From: Oryzias latipes
Lineage: Eukaryota; Chordata; Actinopteri; Beloniformes; Adrianichthyidae
Length of the DNA: 64,000 nucleotides
Direction: 5' to 3'
NCBI RefSeq assembly: GCF_002234675.1
Contig: NC_019868.2
Location: 3,760,909 to 3,824,908, forward strand
The notes beneath the pieces are model-generated. The model was not told the origin of the DNA. It saw nothing but the letters and a program-made list of their open reading frames with translations, and did not search any database. Positions within the stretch are counted from its first letter, which is position 1. Every line of letters starts with the position of its first letter. Of the stretch, positions 38,229 to 49,900 are shown piece after piece. The position numbers and the translations under genes were made by a program.

Positions 38229-38483
38229 TTAAACCATGACGTCTAGTGTATTACCAACAATAACCTTACAAACTGCTCTTTTCAGGTCATTGACCAGCTC
38301 TGCTGCCTTGCGGCTATATTCTTCCATGGAAAAGGCTTCAGGAGTAAACCTCGAGGAGTACCTAAGGTAGCTCGACGCTGCTTGCAGCCATGCTCTGGCA
38401 ACTCCTGCGACGGCGCCGATGCCAAACTGTAGCAGCCTTGCTGTTTCTTTGGATCCATTGATGACGTGGAGAGGGGGGACCCG
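38229..38483 (-). other. Unassigned open coding-like fragment, about 84 codons
   Basis: The reverse strand has no stop from 38,483 to a TAA at 38,229. It reads ...HVINGSKETARLLQFGIGAV..., then an alanine-rich stretch, then SYLRYSSRFTPEAFSMEEYS and RKAAELVNDLKRAVCK. The amphipathic, helix-like composition looks like real protein. No upstream start or clear acceptor is visible and I do not recognise the family. It may be a pseudogene piece, an unannotated exon, or transposon-derived. Confidence 0.35.
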
Positions 38484-38639
38484 CTATGTGGGCGATAGTC
38501 TGTCCTCCATATTACACCACCCTGGCTAGTATCCGACCTCTGACCACCAAAGCGCGAGAGCTAGGACATGTCATCCATGGTCAACACTGACCGACGGAGG
38601 CCTAAGAAGACCAGCTCATCTTGGATTAAGTCCTCACCT

Positions 38640-38945
38640 TTCTTAGGATCACTGAGACCCCACAAGGTGAGATCTTGCATAGAGCTCCAGTATGAGGGAG
38701 ATTGACAGTCATGTTTAGCTTTTTCCAGTTCTAATAATTGCTTCAACAGTGGATCTTTTTTTCACCAAGCTGCTAGGGAAATTGCCCCGTATCCCTTTTT
38801 TGTAGCCCTGTCCAGCCTTGTGAAGGTCTTCAATTTGGTCTCTAGTGTCTTTGGACAGCTCTTTGGTCTTGGCCACAATAGTAGTTGGAGTCTTACTGAT
38901 TGTATGGGTTGGACAGGTATTTTACGTCATTATTTATACATATAC
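38640..38945 (-). mobile_element. Tc1-like transposon relic (5' part of transposase)
   Basis: The reverse strand contains TTGTGGCCAAGACCAAAGAGC (giving AKTKELSKDTRDQIEDLHKA in one frame), with GCTTGGTGAAAAAAAG and the helix-turn-helix region after it. The frame is interrupted. It is related to the relic in tbc1d9b intron 11. Confidence 0.7.
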
Positions 38946-39371
38946 TTTAGTTTTTTATTAACTTATCAACCCTATCAATAACAGCTATGATTAGGTATGT
39001 TAGGTTCACTCACCGTGAAGTTTTCTGGTGCAGTGTTACTTTGAGGCTTTGCCCCACCCACCATAGCAACCATAGACCAATCAAATCATTGTTATATGTT
39101 AAGTACTGCAGTGGCCACAGTTTGAATTTATTGGCATTCATTGACTGTTAATTTTTAAGAGCTGACCTCTAATCTTAAATGGCCCATTTTACCTGATGGC
39201 CCAATTTAGCTGATGTCACCCTACCCTAGTGAGATAGTTTGTAGCGGATATGTAGGCCATCCAAACGTATTAATTGTCTGTAAGATTTGTGTGTTTGTCT
39301 GAACTTTGTCTAGTTTCTGCTGAAACACACAGACTAACCATGAGAATTTGCAGCAAAAAGACAGTTCATCA

Positions 39372-39377
39372 TTTATT
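39372..39377 (-). terminator. Poly(A) signal of cfap77
   Basis: The reverse complement is AATAAA, 65-70 bp downstream of the cfap77 stop codon. It is the first canonical signal after the stop. Confidence 0.7.
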
Positions 39378-39441
39378 AAAATAGGGAGTCAGTATATCCT
39401 TCAAATCAGTTTGGAGAATTCTTCCTGGGCACAAAACTGAA

Positions 39442-42400
39442 CTAATGAGCTCTGAGGGCTTGCTCACGGTCCTTTGGATCCCTGAAGGTGTTAAGAGCTG
39501 GCGCCACCTGCAGGGGAAGCAGAAAATGAAAAGAAAGCAGCAACAACAGTATTTCATTGACAATCTGCAATAATTATGTTACATTAAAGTATCTAGGGGA
39601 GAACAGTGAAGTTTAAAAGATGTTATCTTTACTTGCACACTCATCTAACCACTTTTTATTTTCATGGTTTTGAATTAGTATGATCAAAACTCCTCCGTAT
39701 GTACTTATAAAGGTAAAAGTCTAAAATATTTTTACAATTTGCATATGATTAACCAAGTTCAGATATAGGTTGTTAAAGTTAAAACGTGTCTGCATCTTAA
39801 CTAGGTTAGCAATGCTGATGAAGTTTTTCAACACTTGCTGTCATGAGATGTCAGCTTATTCAAAACTATGGGCAGACCATTTCTGTAGTCAAACTGGCTG
39901 GAGATAAACATGTGAAAAGGTCTCATTATATCTGGTTTAGACTGGATAGATCTGATGTTTTTAAGATGGTAAAAGCAGATGGTGTTTCAGATTTAATGTG
40001 GTAAAGTTCAAGATGTTCATTATGTCTAGATTTCTAACCTGACTAAAGGGGAAGGCTAACGTTATCTCTGTGTCTCTCTAGGCCAAATATGATCATCTCA
40101 GTTTTGTCTGTTTAACTGCAGAATGTTGTTCTGCTCCTCTTGTCCGCTGAATCCATGACAGAGTGAGTCCACTGGTTCATCTGATTTGAGAGTAATTTAT
40201 TCAGAGTGTCATCTGCATATATTCAGAAGGATATATGATTGTTGTGTGTTAGCTGGCCTGAAATGAAATGCATGTAAAGATAAAAAAGAAGTCCCAAGAT
40301 GAATCCCTGGGGGACCACACAGGTCAAGATTTTGTCTGTGACACAGTTTTAATGAAGTTAAGCCATTTAAGGGCTGTACTGCGTAGCCAGTCCTCTATTC
40401 TCTATAGTGGGATTATATAGTTTGCTGCATGCTACAAGACATTGTGATGAGACAATTAGGAAGAACTGTGAGTTCACTAATGAGGTTCACTAATGAGGAA
40501 TGCTTTTTAAGGCCATGAAAATCCTCTTTGGAGATTGCATCTACTAACAATAGGATGGCAAAAGTACAAAAGTCACTTTAAGCCCCTAAGGGGGTTTGTT
40601 ACTTCCAAATCCATATTTTTGATGAGTAAAACACTGGATGACTACAATGAAGGATTTACGAAAACAGAAATTCACTGAAAAAGAAACTCCTGATAACAAG
40701 AATCCCTGCAGACTTTTGAGGAATGTTGCTGTTCATCTTTCAGCACATCCTCTCAGTGGCAGGTGCCAATAAATAATAGTAATAATAATAAAAATTATGT
40801 TCATGTTTTGTAATTTTGTAGATTTCTACTAGGCATCTCAGACAAATCTATTTTGTTCCTCTATTAGAGGTCTACCAATAGTGTTCTGAAAGATATCTGC
40901 ATGTGATCGTAACAGCCAATTTGATCTATCCAAACTAGTCTTGAACAGTTCATCTTAAGTCTTTACCTGAGATTAAAACATTTTTCTTTAACCATTCTGG
41001 GTTATTACTTTGCTCATCCACCAACTTTCAATCTATCAAATTAGGAACTCAACATCAGACTAGGGGCCAATTATGGTGAAAAAAATGATTCAACCTAAAA
41101 AGTTGTAACTTTAATGACCAAGTGTCATTTGTACAGTTAACCAGGCCCTCCAGATGTTTTCCCAGATGCTGTTGGAGGTTGCTGCCCAGATCTTCTACTC
41201 GTCTAGTAATTGTATCATTTGACAGATTTTCTTTTGCTCTGGACAAACAATGTCAGCTACTTTCAGCATTTGTTCTTTTTACAAACTCCCCGTCACGTAA
41301 GGGTTTGCTATGCCGGGCCATTTCTAAAGCCACATCTTTGTAAACATCTGCTGTGCAGCATAGCCTTGTTGTAGTTGTTGGAGCTCATTGTTGTGCTCAT
41401 CGCTGGTAAATTTGTCATAGTTTTTATGATTTGTAACATAGTGACGATTTATATTGAATTCTTTGAGCGTTTATCTGCTTGCAAATAAGGCACATGACTT
41501 TATCCAGCCCTTGAGGAACGACAAAGTAAGCATTTGTTCATTTAGCTTGAAAGTGCCTTTTCTCCTCGCCAATACATATTTTTCACAATATGAGAACCCC
41601 TGCTCTAAGTCCTTTGGTCGCATTTTAAATCAGCTTCCAATCTTTCTGTAAAATGTTCCAGGTTGCAGGGGAGAGTGAAGAAATGCTTTTCTCCCCAGCT
41701 CTGTACAAGCAACCCTTCAGAGATTGGTGGAACTGGCTTCACAGTTGTGTCTGTTTCAGTACTGTTTGTCTGCCTTGTAAGGACGCATGTGAGTGTTTAT
41801 GTAGTTGTATGTGTGCAGTACCTGTGCAAACTCAGGCAGTTTGACAGGCTGTTTTATGATCGGCAGCGATCTGCTCTTCCTCAACAAGACGGTTCTGGTT
41901 TCTGCTGGAACAAGAGGTTTGACCTAGAAGCACCAAAACGCATTAGTGTTAGCAACACAGTCATAAACTAACCTGTTATGTGGCATAATATTAAATGTAA
42001 CAAAGGGGGGCTGCTGGCAGGTGGGGGAAAACTGATGAGTTGAATTGAAGAAGCCTAAACTTTGATAGAAGGTTTTCTTTACTTTGATTTTTTTCCCAGG
42101 GTTTTTTGTGTTTCCAAAAATGTTAAGATCCACTTTTAATTTATCCAAATCTGAGATGTTTTTGTGATTTAATTGTGGAAAAACCAACCGTGTGGGTGTT
42201 TGAACTTCCTAAATTTTACTCTCTTACCCTTTTTCCAGGTTCTCTGGGTCTGCTTAGCTCCTTCTCCAGCCAGAGGTGGCCATAGGTGTGGGAGAGGAGG
42301 TCTGCCATTTTGTCGGATGGCCTGAAGACGCATTGATTGGTCATCAGTCAGTCTGGAGTGATCAGTGATGGACTGGATTAATCAGTGATGGTTCTTACTT

Positions 42401-44360
42401 GTGTGTTACTCCAAACATAATGTCAGGCACTGAGCGTCCTGAAGCGTTGGGGTTGTCTTTCGAAGAGCTCCAGCTCTGGATGGGGGCTTTGGCCCTCTGG
42501 GCCCGGTACTGACTCATCTCTTTGGACGTCACCACACCGGCTCTCACAGCATCCCGGTTTAGAGACATAAAGTTTGTACTTTGAAGGAGCTCCTTGGGGC
42601 GGGGTTGCACCTCCCAGTGGGACAGAACTAAAACCAGACATGCAAATAGTAAAGCACTGCAAAGTTTTTCAGAACTGGGAAAGGGGGACTTTGGTTCAAC
42701 ATCCCCTACAGTGTTCCCACTTTTAGCACTGGACAGCAGGTATGGCAGACCAGTCCTCCTTGTAACTACCCCAGCCATTCCTGCTTGTGGCCCTTTCAGC
42801 ACTGGACAGCACCACTGAGATAGCTGTAGGCAGTAAGACAGAATCCCTGCTCTGTAAAGGTAAAGCTGTCTGGCAACTAAAACAGGGCTTCAGCACGTCA
42901 ACTTAGCATAATCTGTGCTTGCTATTGGGTAGTAATAAAGTAATTGCGGACAATTATCACCTCTAAACAGTATAAGGCCCAATGCACCTTGCCGGTTAAG
43001 CAGAACGTGACAGCGTTCATGAACCAGGACTTCATTCTCAGAGTTTAAGCTTCTCTCTTTCGCATTTTGATCGTACCAGTGTTTCATCTGAAACTGGGCA
43101 GCAGACAGGCTCCATCTTTGACATGCACCAGGAATTTTGTTTTCCTGACATACATATTCAGGGTTCCTTAAGGAGAGGACGCTAAAGATTCACAGAGACT
43201 GCTCTCTGAAGAAGGACTTTATTCAAATCTCTGTGTATGAGTTAGTATGTATTCACCTCCTCAAACAGCAGCATCAGAAGCCTTAATATAATTTAAGAAT
43301 GTCGCCATCCCATCTGACAAACAACTCCAACTCTTAGGCATCTAGTGAGCTTCATAAATTCTGCCTATTCTTTTTTTTATTGGTTTTTTGTTTATATCAT
43401 ATATTATGTAAATAAGACAAATTGCAAACCATTCCAATAAACCCATAAATCCTAACAAAACTTGGTGACAATATTTTTCACTTATGGTAGTCCTGACAGA
43501 CTGACACCACCAGAAAAAACCTACTTCTCATTATCAAACTCCATGTGGATGTGAATATGGTTCCATTTTCCTTAGATGTATACCTTCTGTCTTTATGTCT
43601 CAGACACAAGCTTGTTGGTGCACAGCACCACAGTCCTCAGTTTCCAATAGTATTGTTGTGGAAAATACTAAGTATTTGGCCAAGTGTTTGTATGTTATTC
43701 TGCACCACAGGGTTCCCACAATAACTTCATGAAATGTTAGACATCTTTCAGTATTGTTTTGGTCCGTAGCTGTGAGAACATGCTAGCAGTAGATTTGTCA
43801 CAAGGGATTGTGGGAACTGAATGTCTGGAGGCTGGGAGAATGGCTGTGAAATATCAATGTGTGAATGTGCTGAGCCTTGTATTGTTGGTGGCACTTTCAC
43901 TCATGCAGCCCTTCAGCGTGCAGGAAGTTCCCTTGAGCATAGTGTCAATTATGGGCACAGAGTCCCAGTCCGTTCCAAGGAAGGTCTCCAGAGCCACCGT
44001 TTCTGCTGTAGATACGAGCGAGGCTTACCTTCAGCCACGCTTCCATTACAGTGAGACCTGATTCCACATGGGACGTCTGGTTCAGGAAAAAACAGACCCC
44101 TGGAACAGGCTCTGCCTAGGGGGGGCTGCACACAAAGGGGTGGGGGGTGGGGGTGTTACAATTAACCAACATTGAATTTATGGCCAAAATCCTCTCAAAT
44201 TACACTGGAGAACTTCTGAAGCAGCAAGAGCGGCTCTCTCACTGAAACAGACGCAATCACATCTTTGAGTTAGTCTGAACAATGTCATGTGACTCACCTT
44301 GATTAGCAGCGGGTTGGTCAGCATGGACTTTCTGACCACGCCCAGCCTCGGTGATGACAT
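39442..44360 (-). CDS. cfap77: Cilia- and flagella-associated protein 77 (five coding exons, complete)
   Basis: Exons (minus strand): 44,360-44,298 (MSSPRLGVVRKSMLTNPLLIK), 44,125-44,029, 42,627-42,399, 42,321-42,228 and 39,507-39,442 (TAG). All borders are AG/GT, phases agree, and the total is 549 nt (182 residues). Diagnostic family pieces are the start with NPLLIK, then PPLGRACSRGLFFPEPDVPCGI, a V-A-E segment, LNRDAVRAGVVTSKEM, PDIMFGVTHKPSDKMADLLS and the end VAPALNTFRDPKDRE. CFAP77 is an inner protein of axonemal microtubules in motile cilia. I recall the human protein as clearly longer. Intron 4 (2.7 kb) holds hAT and LINE relics. A poly(A) signal follows the stop by about 65 bp. Confidence 0.88.
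39960..40420 (-). mobile_element. LINE reverse-transcriptase relic in cfap77 intron 4
   Basis: The reverse strand reads TCVVPQGFILGLLFYLYMH (about 40,275-40,330) and, further on, YADDTLNKLLS (about 40,195-40,225). These are the reverse-transcriptase motifs C and D neighbourhood, with stops and shifts between them. Confidence 0.7.
41055..41640 (-). mobile_element. hAT-superfamily transposase relic (ZBED/GTF2IRD2-like group) in cfap77 intron 4
   Basis: Reverse-strand pieces in shifting frames: MCLICKQ, then FNINRHYVTNHKNYDKFTSD, then ELQQLQQGYAAQQMFTKMWL, then a lost region, then NDTITRRVEDLGSNLQQHLG. This order (zinc-finger remnant, RHY.T.H, Q-rich helix, TI..R.EDL) fits hAT transposases of the type co-opted in ZBED5-like genes. 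Several frameshifts and stops show it is dead. Confidence 0.75.
42800..44028. other. cfap77 intron 2; mostly unique, one simple AT-rich segment
   Basis: No further exon fits between 44,029 and 42,627. The short open frames here lack start context and domains. An unassigned T-rich stretch lies at about 43,370-43,400. Confidence 0.45.
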
Positions 44361-44729
44361 GCTCTTTTGTAAAGCTGACAGTGAAAGGTGATGAAGGCAA
44401 GGAGTTTGCTGAACAATGATAGGTCACAGCTACTGATCCTCAGGCTTCAGGCTGGTTTCTGAGGTCAGAGGAAGGCTCAGGTGAATCTGTGATGAATTTT
44501 TCAAGTGACACATCAGATTGTTTGCTATTATTCACGATTTAATCGAAACACTGCCCATTCTTCCTGGTCTTTAGTCATACAGTAAATGCTCACTGTCCTC
44601 ATACACACGTGCACACAGATACATTTGAGGGAAAGCCCTTCAAGGCAGCCATGGAACAGAGCAGCTTTTGTAGCATTTTAGGATTACTGAGTGAATTATT
44701 GATCAGTTATCAGCATTATCCACTTCACG

Positions 44730-45050
44730 TCTTGTCATGTCTCGTCAAGCTTCCTGTTGTCTCGTGTGGGGTTTCCTGTTTTATTTTGAAAGTCTAACCT
44801 ACCTCTCGTTCCAGACCTTCCCCTTCCTGCCTTGTCTGTTCCTCACACCTGAGTCTGCCTCATCATCCCTGATCATTCCCACCTGTGCTTCCCCTCCTCA
44901 TGTATTTATAGCCTGTGTTTCCCTTTATCCTGTGCCTGTTTGTCACGTGCTTTCACCTGCCAAAGCAAGCTCATCTCTTGAATCTGAATCAAGCAATTAA
45001 ATCCTTAAGCTCTGCATCTGAGTCCGGTCCTGTGTTCTGCCTGGTCACGT
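44730..45050 (+). mobile_element. LTR-like block (possible solo LTR)
   Basis: Pyrimidine-rich sequence with TATTTATAGCC near 44,902 (TATA-like) and a CAATTAAATCC poly(A)-like signal near 44,993. It ends GTCCTGTGTTCTGCCTGGTC. It resembles the arrangement of the LTR at 31.2-31.6 kb. The ends are not well defined. Confidence 0.45.
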
Positions 45051-46640
45051 TTTTTCTGATTAACTCATAAAAAACATTTTTATTCTCTTCTGAAAAAAAC
45101 AAAGTTATCTTTTTTTTTGTAGTTTCAACTGTTCTTCACCTTCTGCTGCTAAATCCCCAAGTCACCCGAATTTTTCTCCAGCTTTGCTGTAACACCCTTT
45201 TTTTCATCATAATGATTACATTGTTTTTGTTGTTTGAGGTTTTTTTCTACATTTTAAAACTTTTAAATCACTCTTTAAAGAGTTTGTGCTCTGTTTCTTC
45301 AGTAAACAGCTTTGGTTTACTGGATTCACACTTGCATAATCAGAGTATTGTCATTTTTATGCTTCACAGTGGTTCTTTGTTTAGACACAAGGGAGTATAT
45401 ATAGAATATATATATATTTTTTTCTTTTCTATTTTCTTATAAGCTGAAAGTAAACTAAATGATGTAAAAGTGGTCAAATTATTTAGGCCATTTGAAATCT
45501 GTTACATAGATTTAGAACAATACTGCAGACAGTCTGGGCTGTTGTGACAATGAGCTTAAACATGGAGGACTGTCTCCTCTTAAGTACAAGATGGACATGA
45601 GGCGGTGCCTTCTGGAGCGAGCAGGAAACAGCACCAAACTGCTTCATTTCTGCTGAAGCACAAAGTCCACAGTGAAACTGATGTGAACAATGTTAGCAGA
45701 GTGGACTACAGCAAACAGTGAGACAGTTGCACTGCAGCTGAAGTGGCTCACTGTTTCCTTAGGAAGAAAGCAACAGAATCCCCTCTGAGGTGGAGCAAGT
45801 GGACAATTATACTCGTGACTAAGGCCAGACCAAGGTTTAGTTTTTAATTCTAGTCTGCTCCAATCAATCTCAAAAAATGAAAAACAAGCAATACAAAAAA
45901 TAAACTGCTATACTCTTCAGAATTATTAAATAACCTTTAGACTGAAGTTTGAAACTAAATAAAAAAATAAAAAAATGCACACACACACTGGCTTTTGGAC
46001 CCAACACATGTAAAGAATACTCCACTCTAAAAAAACAACACCTAGCCATGCTTCATCAGAGAACATCCTCTTTGTGTTGACATTTAAGAGAAACTTGACT
46101 TAAACATTTCCAAATGAGGTTAAGGACGGAGTCTGCCTCCACTAAAAGTGGTGAAACTTTGCATTACTTTGACTCTTTAGGTTCAGACGGTTTAGTTTTT
46201 CTCCTTGAGTTAGTTGCTGTAGTTTCTTCTCAGCATAAATGTTGACTTTAGTGTTCGCTTTGACCTCACTGCACTTGAATGAAGACAAAAATAAACTGCT
46301 TTTTTATTGTAATTCATTTATATAAAATGAGTATTTTTAGATGAAAATTCCCGTTTTTAGTGAAAGAGAATGATAACTGAATATTAGGAGAGGCTACAGA
46401 ACCACTGATCTAGCAGATAAAATGTAAATAAACGACAATTTAAAAATTATCTTTGGGTTTAAGAAACTTCATCATCAGATTCAACAAAAGGGAGTTAAAC
46501 AGAAAAAGGACTCACTTTGGTGTCGTGTCGGTGTCTTCTGTTGTTATGGCAACACGAACCATTGGCACGGATCCAAACCTACGGAAGCCCGCTGCGCTCA
46601 ATGACCTTGATGAGGCCAAAAATATTCCCCAAGGAGTCAT
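45050..46640. other. Intergenic between cfap77 and mrnip; no gene seen
   Basis: AT-rich DNA without supported reading frames. A GTTGTTATGGCAAC word (46,533-46,546) resembles half of an RFX X-box. It lies between a ciliary gene and mrnip, but 2.2 kb from the cfap77 start codon. Confidence 0.4.
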
Positions 46641-46643
46641 GAG

Positions 46644-46714
<71 letters not shown>
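46644..46714. repeat. (TAAA)n microsatellite
   Basis: About 71 bp of uninterrupted TAAA repeats ending roughly 200 bp upstream of the mrnip start codon. Such tracts are usually length-polymorphic. Confidence 0.95.
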
Positions 46715-46917
46715 GGGGTTTATTTCGTCCTCCGGCCGGTTGAGGGCGCTGTCAAAACGCAGGACGCTGAAATTCTCAGGTGACGTAGCAAAGCTTTGAA
46801 GTTCTCCTGAATCCCGCGAAACGCGACTGTTGGAAAAGCAGAAAAATTCGAGCCAAACGGCTGCCGTACCAGAGCAGAACCGAGTCGGGGAAGAACTGGA
46901 ACAGCTGGGGGTCGGCC

Positions 46918-49900
46918 ATGGTGCAGGAATTCCACGTGGTCAGGTGTTTCAGCTGTCAGAGCTTCCAGGTCCAACAGGTGACTTCTGACCACAGCACAGC
47001 AGGTTAACGCGAGCAAAGCGATCCTCCCACCAAGAAAACAGTTTGGCAGTGATATAGTAATCGATAAGCTGCTTGGCTTGAGGAATTACTAAATGTTCTT
47101 CTTATTTTTAACCCATTACAAGTGAAATATATTCACAGCCTGACACAGAATAAGGTTTGTTTCATTTTTGTAAAATGATAAATAATTTCTTGAACATACA
47201 GTAAAGCGGAAGTAAGAGATTGCATTTTTCTGATAATGATTTAATGGAGGACTTGCAAAGAAAATTAATATTAATATTTCCGAGTATTTATTTATTCAAA
47301 TCTTTGTGAAACAGGAGCAGACAAAAATGCTCTATTTGTGACTTTAAAAATATGCTTAGTGGTCCCCCTGCTCTGCTCCATTCTGATGCATCTACTTGCA
47401 AATAGATCCATGAAGGTCTTTGTTTTCCTCGTCTGAGCTGGAATCTGGATCTAAACTGGATGGATAGATCTGATATTGCTCATTATTTTAGTTGCACTGC
47501 TAATGTTAGGTTGGGGGTATGAGGGGCTGTTAGCTAGGGGGAGAGCTGGTAAAACAGATTGATGAAGAGAAGTTTGGATGGGTTTATTCCTCACCAACAA
47601 TCCTGCCCACAATTCTAACTCCTGCTTTTTGTTTTTGTTTGTTTGGTTTGTTGCGTGATGGACTCCAGCAGGTATTCCTTTTGTTTCTGGTTCTGTTCTT
47701 AATGTTTCTGGACAGACTTTGTAGGTGCAACCAAGGACTAGAAGGTGTTTGGTTTGGTGAGAGCTTTAAGTATCTTGGAGTCTATTCATGATGGAACGTG
47801 GGACTGACAGGCATATGATGCAGCAGCTACAGTAATGCTCTTGATTTACTGTATTTACTGTGTTCCCACTCTCACCTGTGGTGATGAGCCGTGGGTCATG
47901 ACTGAAATGATGAGTTTCAAGATACCAGCGACTAAAATGAGTTTGGAAACGGCGTGGGAGATGAGATGAGAAGCTCAGTCATCCAGGATGACCCTCTACC
48001 TCTAAAGCTGCTGCCCCATACTGAGATCCCACCTGAGATGGCTCAGTCAGCTCTTTCAGATACATCCTGGGGAGGTTCTGGACTTATCCCTCCAGGAGAA
48101 TCCCCCAGAGAAGACACAGGACATGCAGGAGGGACGATGTTTTGGCTTCCACTAGCAGAACGGGAGGCAGTTTCCTTGGAGAGGAAGGTCTGAGGATCTC
48201 TGCCAAGGCTGCTGCTCTGGTGACTCGGGTCTGGATAATGCTAGATAAGTCTTACTGAACATAAAAGCTACGTGCTCAGATGGTTGATATTTCTGACATA
48301 TCCAAACCTTCAAACCTTTGTTTTAGGAAATCTGCCCAATGGATGACATTTTTGTCCTTGCTCTAGGTTCATAGGGGTTAAACTCTCACACATAACAGAC
48401 TTGTTCTTTTGTAGGTTTGTGTAACTGATGCTGTCGTTTAAAAGAAGAAAGCTTTGCAGAGGTTTTTGCTGATCTCCTTCCATTGTGACTGTCCCTGATG
48501 ATGATGCAGCCACTGCATGTTTCTGTGTCTACCAGGTGAAGAAGGTGAAGAAGTGGCTCTGCAAACTGTGTGGACAGAAGCAGTCCCTGCTGAAGGTCTG
48601 ATGTTACCTGAGCTTCTCTAGAACTGCAGCAGAGCCAGGATTCTGTTGGACCCACATCCTGAGCTGCAGCCATGACACCAAAGACAGATGCTGTATATCT
48701 CTTACATGTAACACGCGTGCAGAGAGATTTAAGTCGGGGTCATTTTGATTGGCAGGAGTTTGGGCGAGGATCCGGCGCTGACTGCCGTCGTCACGTTCAG
48801 ACGTTAAACGCCATGAGGGGAGCCATGATGGAGGAAGAACACTGCACCTGGGCATCACAGTAACCAGCTCCAAATCTCCTCTCTGTTGGTCTGGGAAAAC
48901 TTGTCTGCCTGAAGGATGGAAGTCGGTGTTGATTCGTTTATCTTCTTTGACAAACGACGTGAAACTGGAGAAAGAGAATCTCCTCATCTCCTAATGTTCA
49001 ACCTATCCAAACCTATTGGAGCAAAACAGGAGGGGAGGAGCAGCAGAACCTTAATAAACAATGCTAGAAACATCTAAAACTGTTAGAAATATCAGTAAAT
49101 GGTCAAATATGAAGCAAAAAGCATAAGAGAACAAATGTTTACGAAACTAAGAATAAAGTTAGGAAAAACTAAAGTGCCAGTGGAGATGTCCTGATGGAGC
49201 TAAAGGTCTAAAAACTAGAATGCAGAAATACTTTCAAGTATTTAGGAGTCCTGTCAAACGTCCAGAAGACGATGTCAAGATTGTGAAAAATCTTCAGCCG
49301 TATTCCTAAAATGTACTAGTTTTTTGTTCTTTTTTTGCCTTGTTCCTGAGCGTTACAGAAAGATGTGAAATTAGCTCATTTGGTTCAAACGTCTTGACAC
49401 AGATCTGTAAACCTGCACAGGCTCTGAAAACAGCTCTGCAGCTTTCCACTCCGAAGTTCCACTCCGATCCTCTTTGGATCCATTTACAAAGCGTTCCCAG
49501 TGGTCTTTTAATTATGATGATTGATGCTGCTTTTAGTCAAAATCCAAAAACCCGAGTCGTTTTCTAGAACATAGTTTCTGCAGAGCAGCAGGCGTTCTTC
49601 AGAAATTCACCCCTGAGTTGTGAGTAAGCCCTCTCTCTCCCAAATGCAGAGCAGACACTGAGCTTGTGGCCCCACCTGCATACTTTTATGTCACAAGATC
49701 TATTTTCAAATTGATTTTTTTGGGGGGTCTGAACCTGATTGAATAAGGAAATACTCAGAATTACGAATACATTATCTTTATTTCTGTCCCCATCATCAGA
49801 AAAAAGCTACAAGAACATGTGTAAAACACCAAAATCCGGTGATCAGCTCTGACCCTTTTCCACAGCTGTCCATGATGAAAAGTGAATGTGTCCAGATCCT

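Noticed and set aside
38042-38239. Cys-rich 65-codon frame (CCGGCTDCCEKC)
   Set aside because: It lies in a repeated segment; the second copy (63.5-63.9 kb) lacks the later cysteines and ends early, and there is no signal peptide or splice context.
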